From Eucommia ulmoides (lineage: Eukaryota; Streptophyta; Magnoliopsida; Garryales; Eucommiaceae), in NCBI GenBank assembly GCA_016647705.1, contig CM028336.1:12904880-12968879 (forward strand): a DNA stretch of 64,000 bases, in the 5' to 3' direction. Below are positions 31,970 to 44,640 of the stretch, piece after piece. The position numbers and the translations under genes were made by a program. Positions within the stretch are counted from its first letter, which is position 1. Every line of letters starts with the position of its first letter. Below the pieces are notes generated by a model. The model saw nothing but the letters and a program-made list of their open reading frames with translations, was not told where the DNA came from and did not search any database.

Positions 31970-32689
31970 TGTTGGTGTCAGAAATTGGTCCAACCAGTAG
32001 TATGGTCCAAACACTCTAGAATCAAGGGTAAGAGGGGTGTTAAAGGCTGAACTTTCTCACTTGCTGTAGTTGGGTTGCACAGGTTTGGTCTGTCCTGAGT
32101 CTGAGCCCGGGTCTTGTTTTCTTTCTGTGCTCTTAGCCGTTGTCTGGGCCGAACTCCAATCCGTCACCTACACAGAGGATGGTCGGGTTTTTCACGGTGT
32201 GTCCCCTTCGGTGTGATAATAAGATTCTGGGATAGAAATATAGGTCAGAGAGTTAATGTTACCTCGATCTGTCTGACCGATCTGAAGCAAAGTTTCTCTC
32301 TCTAGAATTATTTTTTCGTCCTTTTGAAGTGTTGGGGAAGCATTCCATTTATAGGCGGGAGTGTGATTAGCATAAACAAGATTAAGACCTTAAAATCGGA
32401 TTACCGGTAAGCAGTCAAGCACGGTGGTGGCATGACGGCTTAGAGCTATGAGCCTGGGCCTTGGGCCTATTACTGTTGATGGTGGGGACCTAGGTCCGGT
32501 CTACCGAGGAGGCGAGCCACACCGGCCCGAATGCACTAGGGTCGATCTGGGAACTCCGACCTCCTACTTACTGTTGACCTAAGGACACCCGGGCTGTCTA
32601 TACACCGGGACAGAACGAGACAGTTGGTGATATGGTAAATCTGTCTAAGGTGGTTGACGCGTGGAAGAGGCCCGACTTTACCCACATCA
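31970..32689 (-). repeat. 3' LTR of Tat element T
   Basis: The minus strand begins TGATGTGGGTAAAGTCGGGC after the purine-rich tract CTTGGGGGCAAAC (32,690-32,705 on plus). The outer end is taken as TGTTGGTGTC at 31,970 (or three bases further). About 720 bp. Base composition changes sharply from AT-rich to GC-richer at this outer edge. Confidence 0.65.
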
Positions 32690-32985
32690 GTTTGCCCCCA
32701 AGCCTTAGTGTGAAAATAGAACATGAGACACTGAGGATTCAGAAGTTAGGCCTCCCAAAACGAGAAACCAGGCTAATGTAGAGAGAGACTGGCAGAACCA
32801 GGGTACCGCAGCCCGACAGGGCATGCCCATTGGCATCCCCTAGAAGTTAGTAGATCGACACGTATCGAACGCGCCTTCTGGCTTTTCAAAGAAGCCAGAT
32901 TGTCAGTCCGTCCAGATGCCCGACACGGGAATTGAAGTCCTACGAACCGTTCGATATGATGTGACGGTTTAACTTCTTGGCACCC

Positions 32986-32993
32986 TATAAATA
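32986..32993 (+). promoter_or_regulatory. TATA box ahead of the antisense ORF of element T
   Basis: CCCTATAAATATGCGG gives a strong TATAAATA. The first ATG downstream is at 33,115, in frame with a serine-rich start, and no earlier ATG lies between. This fits an independent promoter for the plus-strand ORF just inside the 3' LTR. Confidence 0.5.
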
Positions 32994-35337
32994 TGCGGCC
33001 CATTCTTCAAATTTCCTCATTAGATTATCGCAAAAGCTCTTCCCGACCTCCTGAGCACGATACTCCTCCTGTCATTGTCTTTTTTTTTTTCCTTTCATTT
33101 TCATTTTCTTCTTCATGTCTTCTACTTCTGGGTTCGGCTGGTCGGGGAGTAGCGCATGCCTAATTGATGTGATAGCGACGTACTCTTGGGGTGTCCAGAT
33201 GGAGCTCAACTCTTATGCGACAGAGTTAGACCCCATCACCCCTCTGGCCTTTGGGTCGGCAGGCGAGAATGAGCTCTCCATTCAGTAGATGTCTTCATTC
33301 GAAGAGTCTCAGCATGAGACTGGAACAGGAGCACTCCCTACGGTTGGTCCCTCTCGCGGGTTTCAGATGACAAGGAGTGAGACGGGCTCCTTCAACAGTT
33401 TTGCGGCTGCCAAACTATCTACGTCAGGGCGTCCTCCCCAAGTGAGCTCGACTTTCCGTCGACCAGCTTGTGAGGTTCCCCTGGATGCTTCGGTCTGGAA
33501 GTTGGATTACGAGCTTTCGGAGAAGGCGGTCCATAAGCTACGAACCAGGTATGTGATCCCCAATTTAGTTGAGTTACATGCTCCCAGGACAGATTACCGA
33601 GTATATAACCCACTTGAGGGGTTTATCGTGGTCTATGACCAGCAACTGCAGGCTAGGCTACAATTTCCATCCACCCCTAGGTAAGGAAAGCCTATTGGGA
33701 TTTGGGCTTGTGTCCATCACAACTCTCTCCCAACAGCATCCGTCTGATCGTGTCGTTCCATGTCATGTGTCTGGTAGAGGGGATTCTACCATCCCTCGAC
33801 CTGTTCTATACTTTATTCCTGGCGAAGTCCGTACCCGACGGGAAGGGTTGGTTTTATCTCTCAGCCCGGCGAAAATTCCTCAAGGGCTATCCCAACTCCA
33901 TTAAAGACTGGAACCTGAGATTCTTCTTCTTGGAAGGTACCGGGTGGGAGGCTGACAAGGCACCGTTGTTCGATTTTCTTATCCAAAGGCACTGGGGAGA
34001 TCTGGGTAAGCTTTTTTAGCTCGGACCTAGTTCCCCTTCACCCTGATTTTCGTTCTAACGTGCTCATTTTCTTTTCAGTGACGAAGAAATATAAGCCCAG
34101 CCTGAAGATCCTTGAAGAGAAGGAGGTGATCCTTCGGACACCACTTACTCACGTCGACTTTCTACTCACATCATGCTTATACGACGTTTACTTCTGGAGT
34201 GACCCCTCTCCATCGGCGCTGACCCTAAACCTAAATTCGCAAAACAGTAAGTGTCTCGAACTCGTCCCAATCATTTAGTTTTAGTTCAATTATTTTTCTT
34301 CCTCGCTGATCGAATTATATATTTATTTATTTTTTAGAAATAGATATGGCTGTGATAGCCCGAAGGGCGAAGCAGGGTGTAAACGTATGGCAAGCTGCCC
34401 AAAGCAAACAGCCCAGCCAAGGGGCCGAGGAGGTGAGGCCCACCAGCCAGGTAGGGCCCGTCCCAACACTGAGGAGATCCGGGACCCTGGGCGCTGCAAG
34501 GGCTGAGTAGGAAGAGATCGCCTAGGAAGACCCCGCCCCTCTCGTCAAACAAGACAAGGGGAAAAGGAAGGTGGGGATATTCGACATGCCATTCAAAAAA
34601 CACAAGAAGAGCTAACCTGCCATAGTGGTCCAGGAAGAGGAGTGGTCACACGGCCATGAAGAGAGGCCTATGGAGGTCGTCGTCCGGATTGGGCTCCTTC
34701 TCGATGAATCGGCTATTGAAAATGCGAGTGTGCTAACGAGATTCGCTCTGCGGATGGTACCCTAGGTAGATAGGAAAAGATTCGTTGCGAAGTCCGATGC
34801 CAAACTCTATGCCAACATGAATTGGCACGTGCTCTCATTAAGTTATTCTCCCTGGGTAACGCTTAGTACTTAGAACCTTTTAAATTTTTAATAACAGCAT
34901 TGTTGACGTTGTAGGTGTTATTTGCTTCGCTAGAGGCCAGTGCTCACCTACACCAGGCCATCTAAATGGTCAAAAGGATAATAAAGGCACGAGATGAGGA
35001 TATCTACCTCCTGGAAGACTACAAGAAAGAGATGGAGTGCATGTGCGGCGAGATGGAGTGTATGTATGAGGAGAAAGAGAGAAATCATGAGGAGAATGAG
35101 GCGGCAGAGAAGAGGACTGAAGAGTCTAGGTGATCCGAGCACATTACTGAGTGGCAACTTGAGGATATCTAGAGGGATCAATTGTCCGAGCTGGAGAAAG
35201 CCCGAGCTGAGGCAGTCGCTCTGTATAAGAAGAGCGAATAATTCAATGGGCTCCGAGACCGCATTTCCATCAGCGTGATTGAGCTCAGTTTTAAGGGAGT
35301 GGTCAACTCTATCCAGCATCAGTTCCCGGAAGGTAAT

Positions 35338-37100
35338 TGATAGGTGTGATCTACCTACATATTTTCAAACCGATTTTGTTAGTTTTAGAGTAGTTTTATA
35401 GTTATTTTTATATGTTTTAATATGTTTTTATTCATTTTGTATTAAAACAGGTGTGTGAGGTGAAAAGGTATGAAATCAGAGCATAAAAGATCAAATCATA
35501 TTGAGAACGGTGGAAAAATGATCAAGGCAGCAAGATTCTGCAAATAAGCCCACCGCCACGGCGTCTAAACCACCGTCGCGGCGGTGAAGATGCTGAGAAG
35601 ACCAAATGCTGCTGATACCCCACCGCCTAAACGGTGAACCAGCAGAATGTTTTCCACAGCCACCGCCTTATCTATCACCTCGGTGAACCTTAACCGACAT
35701 ACTCCACCGCCGTGGCGGTCAGCTCTACGCAGTGTTAGATATTTTGTTTATTTATACCTCTTTTCGCCCCTCTCTTTTGCTCTCTCCGACCATTATAGCC
35801 CTTAAGGATTATTTTAGGATATAGAGAGAATATGGGTAGTGCTCAAACATATCCGAAGGAGAAGATCAACACACAGAGACGGAAAATCATTCGGTGGACG
35901 ATTTTAGCGGCTAATCTTCGAATATTGGCTAAGTTCATCCATTTTTCCTTTTATTTCTTGTCGTTAATATATGTTTGAGTATGTTTATCCTAGTTTTAAT
36001 TGTATAAATGGCTATGGCCATAGGTTAAACATGGATTATGTATGAGATTAATATCGTTTATAAAAACATAGTTTTGGTTTAATTTTGTCTCTTTGATGAT
36101 TGTTTTTCAATGTTTGAGTCTATTTATCATATTTTTTGTTTATTATGCTTAGAATTATATATTGAGAATATGAGGTTTGACAAATCTTGGATTCGGATTA
36201 GAATAAACAAACGCCACGATCTAATAACCCAGTCGGGGTTAGGTTTGTAGACAATCAATGACGTTGGGGAAAGACTCATGTGACCTAGGGTCGTTAATAC
36301 GTTGAGGGATACTTATTTATTGACTTGAAGTCATGTATTCCCCCATCTTACACTCGGGAAAGGTGGCGGTGGAGTTTTAGAACTGAGATTGTTGATAGGG
36401 TAAACACAACGCATGAAATCAATGACGTTGGGGTGAGACTCACGTGACTTAGAGTTGTTAAGACATTGAGGGAGATAATCCAATCCGATCATTGTATAGT
36501 TATATTATTGAGTCTCGCACTAACACGTTTAAAGGATCTAGAATAGCGTTCACCATTATTGCATGTTGAAATTCTAGAACATTACATGCTATGTGCTACC
36601 GCCTGAACTCGATACTACTGGCGGTTGTTGAGGAAAAAATAAATAGGCTGTTAGAAGAATTTAAAACTCGCATGCTGTTATGTTTAGAATGTTTTTAGGT
36701 TGTTTGTTATTTAATTCAGTTTGTTATTTTTGTATTTTTTTCATTTTAGTGTGTGTGTTTGGCTCGAGGACTAGCCAAATTTTGAGTTTGGGGGTAGTAA
36801 ACTAAACTAAATCAAGCGCAATTAAGTAAATAGAGTTTATCCCTAGATAATCCATCCCATAACTATCTCGTATTAGTAATTAGTATAGTAAAATTAGTAT
36901 TTTAGTATTAGCATTAAATTAAATACCATTTTTGTTGCCTAGATAAAGTCGGGTTATGACAATCGCGGTACTCGATAGTAATGTCAACCAATCCCTGTGG
37001 ATACGATACCCGACCGAAAGGTCCATTATACTAAAACTTGATCCGTACGCTTGCGGTGAAAGTGGAAACACTTAATTAGCGGCTGTCATTAACCATACCA
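35338..37100 (+). mobile_element. Athila-type LTR B1 inserted in element T
   Basis: Starts TGATAGGTGTGATCTACC and carries the conserved end phrase CCAATCCCTGTGGATACGAT...CGTACGCTTGCGGTGAAAGT, which also occurs (reversed) in B2 and in both LTRs of D1. No internal region is attached, so it is probably a solo LTR. The right end is uncertain (37,095-37,104), and no clean target duplication was found. The region 36,180-36,480 contains a duplicated phrase, CAATGACGTTGGGG...GACTCA, about 180 bp apart. Confidence 0.7.
35549..35720. repeat. Palindrome cluster in B1, CCGCGG-type word
   Basis: Five words of the form CCACCGCC..GGCGGTGG occur here (for example CACCGTCGCGGCGGTG at about 35,570-35,586 and CCACCGCCGTGGCGGT near 35,704-35,719). 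It stands where the other Athila-type LTRs carry different words. Locally very GC-rich compared with its surroundings. Confidence 0.75.
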
Positions 37101-37199
37101 AGATAACCCTCGTGCTGAGCCGAGCCAACCTCTAGGAACCCGTGAAGAAGACGACGTAGAGGAGGCGATCGTCGATCAGCCCGATGCGGAGCAGTAGCC

Positions 37200-38190
37200 T
37201 CCCAACCACCACCCTATCATGATCATCTAACTTTGCTTTTTATTTCTTTTTCCTTTTTGTTCGGCCCAGCATATAGCGGGCTTGTATATCGCGAGCAACA
37301 ATCCTACTATTTTTTTGTAAATTTGACAATCTCATCTGAATATAATCTTTGTTTTGGTCGTTCTTCTCTTGTTCCTTTATTTTATTGGATGATTGATGAC
37401 AATTGTGTTTGGAAAATAAATTTTATTTTATTCTCACAAGTGGCCAAGATTTGCCGAGCTGGATTACTACTCTTGTGCCTGGTAATCTGAACACACCCTA
37501 CCCCCCAGTCGATCAGAAGAGCTTGTGTCGAGCGAGCTGTTGTGGTCGACTTTGTGGTGCCTGAGAGTTTTTCACCCTGATCGGTGGATGTGTTGTAGTT
37601 GTTCACTTTTCTCCCAGACGACCAAGGGAGCCCGTCCCAACCGAGCTTCCTTGGTGTCTTGCCGGATATGACATTGAGGTCAGTCGTCGTCGCCTAACAG
37701 GTGTCTTGTTTAGATTATAGGTCACCTTACCCCCCAAACAATCTGACCAGCTCGATTTTTTCGGGCTTACCGATCTTCTTCAGGCCGTGGCCTTTAGTTT
37801 TGTTTCATTCCTGTAGAATCCCCGAGGCTAGAGGGCCACCCCTTCCTGGGTTGATGGCTGAAGCATGGTACACCCAGCCTTTGGCACGGGGACTGCTCAG
37901 TTCTACCTTTACAGGGAGAGAGGCTTTAGGATGGCTCACCCCCGGCCTCTCGGTACTCAGAAGGCTACTATTTCCCGTCCTCGAATCTTTGGGATCGTTT
38001 TATCCCCGAAATGATCTATCGAGATCGATTTTTCTGAGCTTACCGATCTTCTTTAGGGTCCGATCCGTAGACGTGCTATTTTGCAAGAACTAGAAATTAA
38101 TTGAACCGAAAATGCTTATATTTTTATTGACTACAACCTTTTCCATTACAACTCTTGTGAGATCAAAATACCAAATATAGGACAAGTTTT
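37200..38190. other. Spacer of element T between antisense ORF and pol end
   Basis: GC-richer sequence without clear coding similarity. The phrase GCTTACCGATCTTCTT with flanks occurs twice, at about 37,766 and 38,036, about 270 bp apart, so part of the spacer is duplicated. Confidence 0.5.
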
Positions 38191-41100
38191 ATGGATTTCG
38201 GTCATCGGTTTGGTAGTAGCGTTTGAGTTGTTTAGCGTTCCAGGGGTGCCTGAGTGGTACCCCTTCTTCCGTTTCCAAGTTGTACGTGCTTGGTTGGGTT
38301 ATGCTAACTACACGATAGGGACCTTCCCATCTTGGAGCTAGCTTCCTAACATTTTGCTCCTTAGTAACTAGGGTGACCTTCCTTAGGACGAGGTCCCCAA
38401 TGTCAAAAAATTGAGGCTAGACGTGGGGATTATAGTACCGGGTCATCCTCTGCTTGTAGGCGGCCTGATGAATCTGAGCTCACTCTCTCTTTTCCTCAAG
38501 CAGATCGAGGTTCAGGGCCAGACCTGCCCTGTTCTTGGTTGGGTCAAATGGGCGGGCTGTATGGGGAGAGGGTTTTTTGACCTCCACGGGGATCATAGCT
38601 TCCAAACTGAATGTCATGGAAAAAGGCGTCTCATCGGTCGGTATCCAGGCTATAATGTGGTAAGCCCATAGCACAGGATAAAGGTCTTTCACTCATAACT
38701 CCATTGATTTGTCCAACCGGGTTTTCAGATTATGCAAGATAATCTGGTTGGTGACTTTAACTTATTCGTTGGCCTGGGGGTGGGTAGGGGAGGAGAATTT
38801 CGTCTTAATCCCCAGCCCGATACACAACTCGGCGAATAGGTTATTATCGAACTGCTTTATATTGTCGGAGACGATAGCCCTTGGTATGCCAAATTTATAA
38901 ATCATGCGTTTCCATACAAAGTCTCGAATCTATTGCTTGGTGCTCATTTCAAGTGGCTCGGGTTCAACCCACTTAGTGAAGTAGTCGATGGCGATGACCA
39001 AAAATTTCCTGTGTCCTGTCCCTAGGGAGAATAGGCCGAGGAGGTCGATTCCCCACTAGGTGAACGGCCACGAGCTGGACATCAGGACCAGCTCGGTCGG
39101 TGGGGTATGAGGGTATGCGGCAAATCGCTGGCACTTGTCACACTTTTCAAGAATTCTCCTGTGTCTTTCAGGATCTTCGGCTAGTAATACCCGTTCAGGA
39201 GCAACTTCTGAACTAAGGACCTGCGCCCCTAGTGATTTCTACAAATACCCTTGTGGACTTGCCTCATTACAAAGTTGGCCTATTGAGGTTGGAGAAACAG
39301 GGAATATGGTCCTGAGAAGGATTTTCGATACAGAATCCCGTCGATAAGGGTATACCGTACCGCTTGGTACTGTATTTTTCAAGAGTGAGCCTGATCACTG
39401 AGAAGCGTTCCATCAGTAAGATAGCTCACTGTGGGGTCCATCCAAACCAGCTCGGAATCTAGGGGCATATCATCGCGGGCTTGTTTGAGGAGGTTGTGCT
39501 CAAATCGGCGAGAAACTCGATGGGGACCGTCCTCTTGAGTGTGTATTCGATCGCAGAGGCTAGGTTAGCCAGGGCGTCGGTGTTCCTGTTCTCTTCTTGG
39601 GGTATTTATGTGACTTTTACCTTCTCAAAGAGCTTTGTCAGGTCTTTTACCCTCTCTAGGTAGGCCACCATGCTCGGGTCCTTTGCGAGGTAGTCACCGT
39701 TGACCTAGTTAACCACAAGCTGGGAATCACACATCACTAGAAGGGTTCTTACATTAAATTCTTAGGCCAAATACAGTCCAGATAACAATGCTTCATACTC
39801 GACCTCATTATTTGTAGCTCGAAATCCAAGCTTGAGGGCATACTTGATCTCTTCTTTATCTGGGGCCACGAGAACCATCCCGACACTCGAGCCACTCTGA
39901 TTGGAGGGTCCGTCAGTAAAGAGCTGCCACGAGTCGGGGCCAAAGTCTCCATGGGCTTCAGTCAGCTCGTACAAGGTTTTAGCCTGACCCGTGCTCTTAG
40001 ATGCTAGCTTTGATTCACCTAGATTAGGAATAGTCTCCTCCTCGGAGAAGGTCAGCTCGGCTACAAAGTCAGCCAGGACCTATCCCTTGATTTCCGTCTT
40101 GGGGTAATACTAAATATGGAATTAGCCTAGTTCCAGGCTATACTTCATTAACCTCTTCGAGATCTCAGGGGAGTGGAAAATCTGCCTCAACGGTTGGTCC
40201 GTCAACACCACAATGGTATGAGCTTGAAAATATTGTCATAGCTTCCTTGAGGTGATCAGCAAGGTGTAGGCCAATTTTTTGAATTTTGTGTACCATGTCT
40301 CGCCATCAGTTAGGACACGGCTTGAGTAATAGATCGGGCTCTGGACACCGGTGTCCTCCCTGACCAGGGCGGTACTAATGGCCGTCGGGGAGACCACGAT
40401 GTAAAGGAGAAGGTCTTCACCCTTCTAAGGTTTAGTGAGTAAGGGAGCCGATGAGAGATATATTTTCAGCTCTTCAAAGGCGCGATCATACTCCTCGGTC
40501 CATTCGAATGCCTTGTTACCCCGGAGGATTTTTTTGGATGACTTGGAGATAAACCGGTTTAGGACGACCAACCGAACTATTAGTATCTGAACCTCCTTCT
40601 TGTTCTGAGGAGGGGCCATGCCGAGCACTGTACTAATTTGGTCAGGGTTCGCGTCATTGCCGCCCTGGGAGACCATAAAGCCTAGGAATTTAATAGTGAA
40701 CAGGCCGAAGATACATTTGTTTGGATTCAACTTTATGCGGTGAGCTCGGAGCTTATCAAAGTAGGCCTGGATATGGTCGAGATAATCTTCAGCCCGGTAA
40801 CTTTTTATGAGCATATCGTTGATGTGCACCTCCATCGTGTTCCCGATTTCTTTCTTGAACATTTTATTGACAAGCCTCTGATAGGTCACCCTTGTGTTGC
40901 GGAGGCCAAATGGCATGACTTTGTAGCAGTAAGTGGAAAGAAATCTTTGGGAGAGACCTTGTTCAGATCCTTAAAGTCGAGCAAGCTGAGTCGCTCGTGC
41001 CCCGCCGTTGCGTCGATTACGATGTCAATCCTTGGAAGGGAAAAGAAATCGTTGGGATAGACCTTGTTCAGATCCTTAAAGTCGACACACAGTCGCCATT

Positions 41101-42170
41101 TATTGCTGGCCTTCGAGGCCAGCATGACGTTCGCGAGCCAGTCTAGAAATTTGACATTTTCTATGACGTCTGACCTAATGAGCTTATCCATCTCATTTTC
41201 TATTATCTTCTGCCGATCTGGATGAGACTTCATTCTTTTCTGACGAACAGGCGGATGGTGAACATCGACATGCAACTAGTGCATGGCAACACTTGGTTTG
41301 ATACCGAAAAGTTCATTGTGGAACCAGGCAAAAACATTGTGGTTATTCAACAATAGCTTGGTGAGGCTGGATTGTTCTTCTGGGCTTAGCCGAGCCCCAA
41401 TCCTCACCGTTCTTTCTGCGATAATGGGGTGAAAGGGGACGTCAACCAGATTTTTATGGGGTCGCGAGATGGGCTCGTCGTCACACAGATTGTTGATCGG
41501 AACGGGCTCAACCCCATCAGCGAGGACCACGAGCTCCCCGACCACCCGATGCGGGGAACACAGCCCGGGCCCCGACTATAATTGTTATTTTTTCTCCAAG
41601 GCCCTTTTTGCACAAGACCAGGCGGTTTCTTGGTTCTCCTGTACTTCTCAAACACTCGACCCTGTGGGGAATTTCATTTATTGGTGATACGAGGAACATA
41701 CGGCCTTCAGGGCGGTCACGGTGGGCCGACCTATGACCACGTTGTGTAGAGATGGCCTATCAACAATAACAAATTTGGACCAGACAGTGGCGACATCAGG
41801 GCTAGAGCCAACGGTGACGGGCAGAGAGACCTAGCTGACCGAACTAACCACATCGCCACCAAACCCGACGAGCGAGGATTTGACGAGCTGTACAGAGCTC
41901 AATTCTATACCCATTTTTTCGAATGCTCCTTTAAGGATAATATCTGTCAAGCTGCCCCCGTCGACGAGTATCCTCGCTCTCACGAAATGATTGATTAGGG
42001 ATGCAATGACCAGGGTGTCGTCATGCAGAACGTGCACCTCCATCAGGTCAGCCTCACTAAAGGAGATCACATTGTGGAAGGCTACATATATTGTGTTAAC
42101 CTCATAGACACCCTGTTCCGCTTTCCTCTTACTCTTGTCTTCGTACCTCTTCCGGGAATAAGACATTTCT
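38190..42170 (-). mobile_element. Tat-lineage pol region of element T
   Basis: Minus-strand landmarks, right to left: a protease segment with ILVDGGSLTDII (about 41,970); RT with WRLCVDFKDLNKVYP (about 41,080), MPFGLRN (about 40,910) and LNPNKCIFG (about 40,720); RNase H with SWQLFTDGPSN and NEVEYEALL (39,930-39,800); an integrase tail with TPFSMTFSLEAMIPVEV (about 38,610); and a pol end with LRHPWNAKQLKRYY (about 38,240). The order RT-RNase H-integrase is Ty3/gypsy. Fossil, many breaks. Confidence 0.9.
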
Positions 42171-42359
42171 CCTCCGAAACCCTGGCCGCTGTGGATGACA
42201 TTGATTTTACCTTCGACTCTCAGATTGGAGTCGTCCCCAGCTTGCTCACCATGGGGCGGAGCTTGGTTATCATTCCGCGTTCTACGCTATCCTCGGCGTC
42301 CATCACGACGATCATTTGATCCAAACCGATCTTCATCAGGTCGACGGATGTAATTTCTG

Positions 42360-42960
42360 ATTTAGCCTTTGCAGATAAAGGCTTCAATTTCTTCCTTCAG
42401 CTGGAAGCATTCGTCAGTGGCATGACCGTTGCTCCTGTGGAAGTCGCAGTACTTATCAATCAACTTTCTTAGGGTCTTCCCCGTATGGGGAGACGCGGGT
42501 GAGAAAATACCTTTTTCTGATGTTCTCGGCGAAGATGGTTGCAACGGATGCAGTCAGGGAAGTATAAACGACCTGACGATGACCCGAAGACGAGGCCTCC
42601 TATCATCGAGCAATGGCCCCAACCTTCCATTCGCTTCGAGTCTTCGAGAAGCTTGAGATCGGCTCGTACCCTCGTCGGCTCGGGACTTCTTTCTGAGAAG
42701 ATCTTCCTTCTCTTTTATAATCTTGTCGACGAGGTCGACCTTATAAAAATTGGCACCGAGGTCAAGTGCCTCACGTAGGCTGGAAGCTGGCTTGGAATTC
42801 AGGTCATACAAGAGTTGTCGGTGCCTTAGTCCGCCAATAAAGGCGTTGAGTGCTACCTCATCAGACACTCCCTCACACGCGAGGGACTTCATCCAAAATT
42901 GGTGCATGTAATCGGCCAGGTTCTCATTTTCCTCCTGCTTGACGCCAAGGAGGTGAGAGG
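42360..42960 (-). mobile_element. Tat-lineage gag, C-terminal part, of element T
   Basis: A minus-strand frame at 42,907-42,554 reads ACEGVSDEVALNAFIGGL and ...LREALDLGANF, typical of gypsy gag. A zinc-knuckle-like CDFHRSNGHATDECFQLKEE follows (about 42,450). Gag N-terminal parts continue weakly toward the junction with B2 at 43,377. Confidence 0.85.
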
Positions 42961-44420
42961 TGGTCTTTGGCCTATATCATGACCGGTGGGAGGTCGTTGA
43001 ACCATGACCTGGAAGGACCAGTTAGTCTGAGTGAAAAGAACTTACACCTTTTGGAGTTGGTGGCAGCGTGCACATCCATGTGGGAAACATACACGGAGAG
43101 ATGGTCCAACGGGTCAGTTGTCCTATCGTATTATACTACCGGGAGGTTGGGAAATTGATACGGAATTGTCTCTTCTGTGATTTTCGCAGTGAAGGGAGAT
43201 CAAATTCCAGTATAAAACCCGGGAGATCCCCCGGTGTTGCGCATTAGATTGAGGGTAACTTCTATTTCTGCCAGGCGTCATTCCATCGTGGTTGTCACCC
43301 TCTCTGGGGCGACAATATGACTGGCAGCCGGTCTGGGCTCCCTCCTACAAACTTGTGGCGGGGAGTGGGAATCCACTGGTAGGGCATAAAATACGTCGCT
43401 ACTTTCACTCGCAAGTATACAAGGTCAAGTTTTAGTATAGATCGGGAGAGTTAGGGTTATCGTGTCCACAGAGATTGGGTTTGACTATAATTGAATATCG
43501 CGTTTATCATGACCTAATTTTATCTAGGCGAAGATAAATTGAATAAAATTAATTATACTAATACTAAGTTAATTAATCTAATTAAATTAACTATACTAAT
43601 ATTATTATGAGATGTGTAGGGAAAGTATTGCCTAGGGATTAGCTTTTGTTTACCAAAACGTGTTCGGTCTCGTTTTAGTTTACATTAACAGCGTTGACTT
43701 ATCCGAAAATCTCAGTTCATAAATTCCCTCGCCACATCTCCCGAGTGTAAGACGTGGGACATAACGCGACTTCGTGTCAACGAAGAAGTCCCCCTCAACA
43801 TCTTAACGACCCTAGGTCGCGTGAGTCTTGCCCCAACGTCATTGATTGCACACAATCCAACTCCCGACTGGGTCATTGGATCGTTGTGTCGTGTTTACCC
43901 TATCGACAATCTTAGTTCTAAAACTCCACCGCCACCTCTCCCGAGTGTAAGACCCCATATTCTCAATATATCTAAACTAGCATATAATCATAGAAAACAC
44001 GGCAACACAATCGAAATTATAAGGAACAACCATCAACGAAACACAAATTCAACCAAAACTACATTTTCATAAATAATACATTAATCCCTAGAAAAAAAAT
44101 CCGTTTAGCTCATGTCCATAGACAATTATACAATTAAAACAAAGCTAAACATGCTCAACTAACTACTGAAGTTAAGAAATAAAAGAAGAAACGAAAGAAA
44201 CTTAGCCTAGTCCGTAGATTTGTCGCTAAAAATGCTTCAGGATTGCTTCTCCTTTATCGCAATGTGATCTTCTCCTTCAGAATTGGTTGAGCACTCCCAA
44301 AACCTCTCAAAATATCCCTCTCAAGTCTATGGAGGTCCCCTAGCCTAATGGAGAGGAGAGGAGGAGAAAACTAAGCTAAAAATATCCTAAAATATCTAAA
44401 ATATTATCTAAACTAGCGCA

Positions 44421-44500
44421 GAGGTTTTCGCCTAGGCGAAGTTACTGCAAGAAGGTTGGTTAACTTTCTGCCGGATTTCCGCCTAGGCGAAATTACTGTA
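44421..44500. repeat. Palindrome cluster in B2, CCTAGG-type word
   Basis: TTCGCCTAGGCGAA is a perfect 14-bp palindrome at 44,427-44,440 and recurs (CCGCCTAGGCGAA) at 44,479-44,491. Both are followed by an ATTACTG or GTTACTG phrase. A related CTCGCCTAGGATTTCGCC lies in the internal region at about 45,881. Confidence 0.75.
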
Positions 44501-44514
44501 GGTTTGCAATTTTG

Positions 44515-44640
44515 TTTTGACTGTAACTTCTTCATCTGAACTCTGATTGAGGTGATTCAAAAACCTATGGAAAGATAAGAAAAATATATACAATGTATAT
44601 GTTTTGAGTGTTTCCAAAATCGGATTTCATCATAGTCCAA
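44515..44640 (+). repeat. Conserved module M, copy 2 (in LTR B2)
   Basis: Reads CTCTGATTGAGGTGATTCAA, then CTATGGAAAGATAAG, then ATGTTTTGAGTGTTTCCAAA: the reverse of the copia J leader module. It begins within 25 bp of the palindrome cluster. Confidence 0.75.

Larger units (their letters stand above)
33115..37200 (+). mobile_element. Antisense extra ORF region of element T (PF04195-like domain plus coiled coil)
   Basis: A plus-strand frame has LRTRYVIPNLVELHAP and YNPLEGFIVVYDQQLQARL (about 33,535-33,655), followed by stretches with GLCPSQLSPNSIRLIVSFH and LKGYPNSIKDW (33,700-33,910). This resembles the 'putative gypsy type transposon' domain (RY.IP...L..P.......P.EG.I.VY.....GLRLP..P). Further right (34,990-35,335) is a charged, probably coiled-coil region rich in E, K and R (YKKEMECMCGEMECMYEEK). 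GT-AG intron-like intervals separate parts of it. Function unknown; such ORFs are passengers of Tat elements. The copy is broken and interrupted by LTR B1. Confidence 0.7.
31970..43376 (-). mobile_element. Ty3/gypsy Tat-lineage element T with antisense extra ORF
   Basis: On the minus strand, from right to left: gag (about 42,960-42,360), protease (42,166-41,831), RT (41,275-40,425), RNase H (about 39,974-39,760) and integrase (about 39,700-38,190). A long region with an opposite-strand ORF follows, then a polypurine tract and one LTR (31,970-32,689). An extra antisense ORF between pol and the 3' LTR is known in Tat-lineage elements such as Grande and Retand. The gag end is cut by Athila-type LTR B2, so the 5' LTR is absent, and B1 is inserted in the antisense region. 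Broken at many points. Confidence 0.85.

Noticed and set aside
34334-34603. 89-residue minus-strand frame rich in P, G and L
   Set aside because: Shadow of the plus-strand ORF region in GC-richer DNA; no family similarity.
34948-35319. 123-residue minus-strand frame
   Set aside because: It is the antisense shadow of the charged coiled-coil part of the plus-strand ORF of element T.
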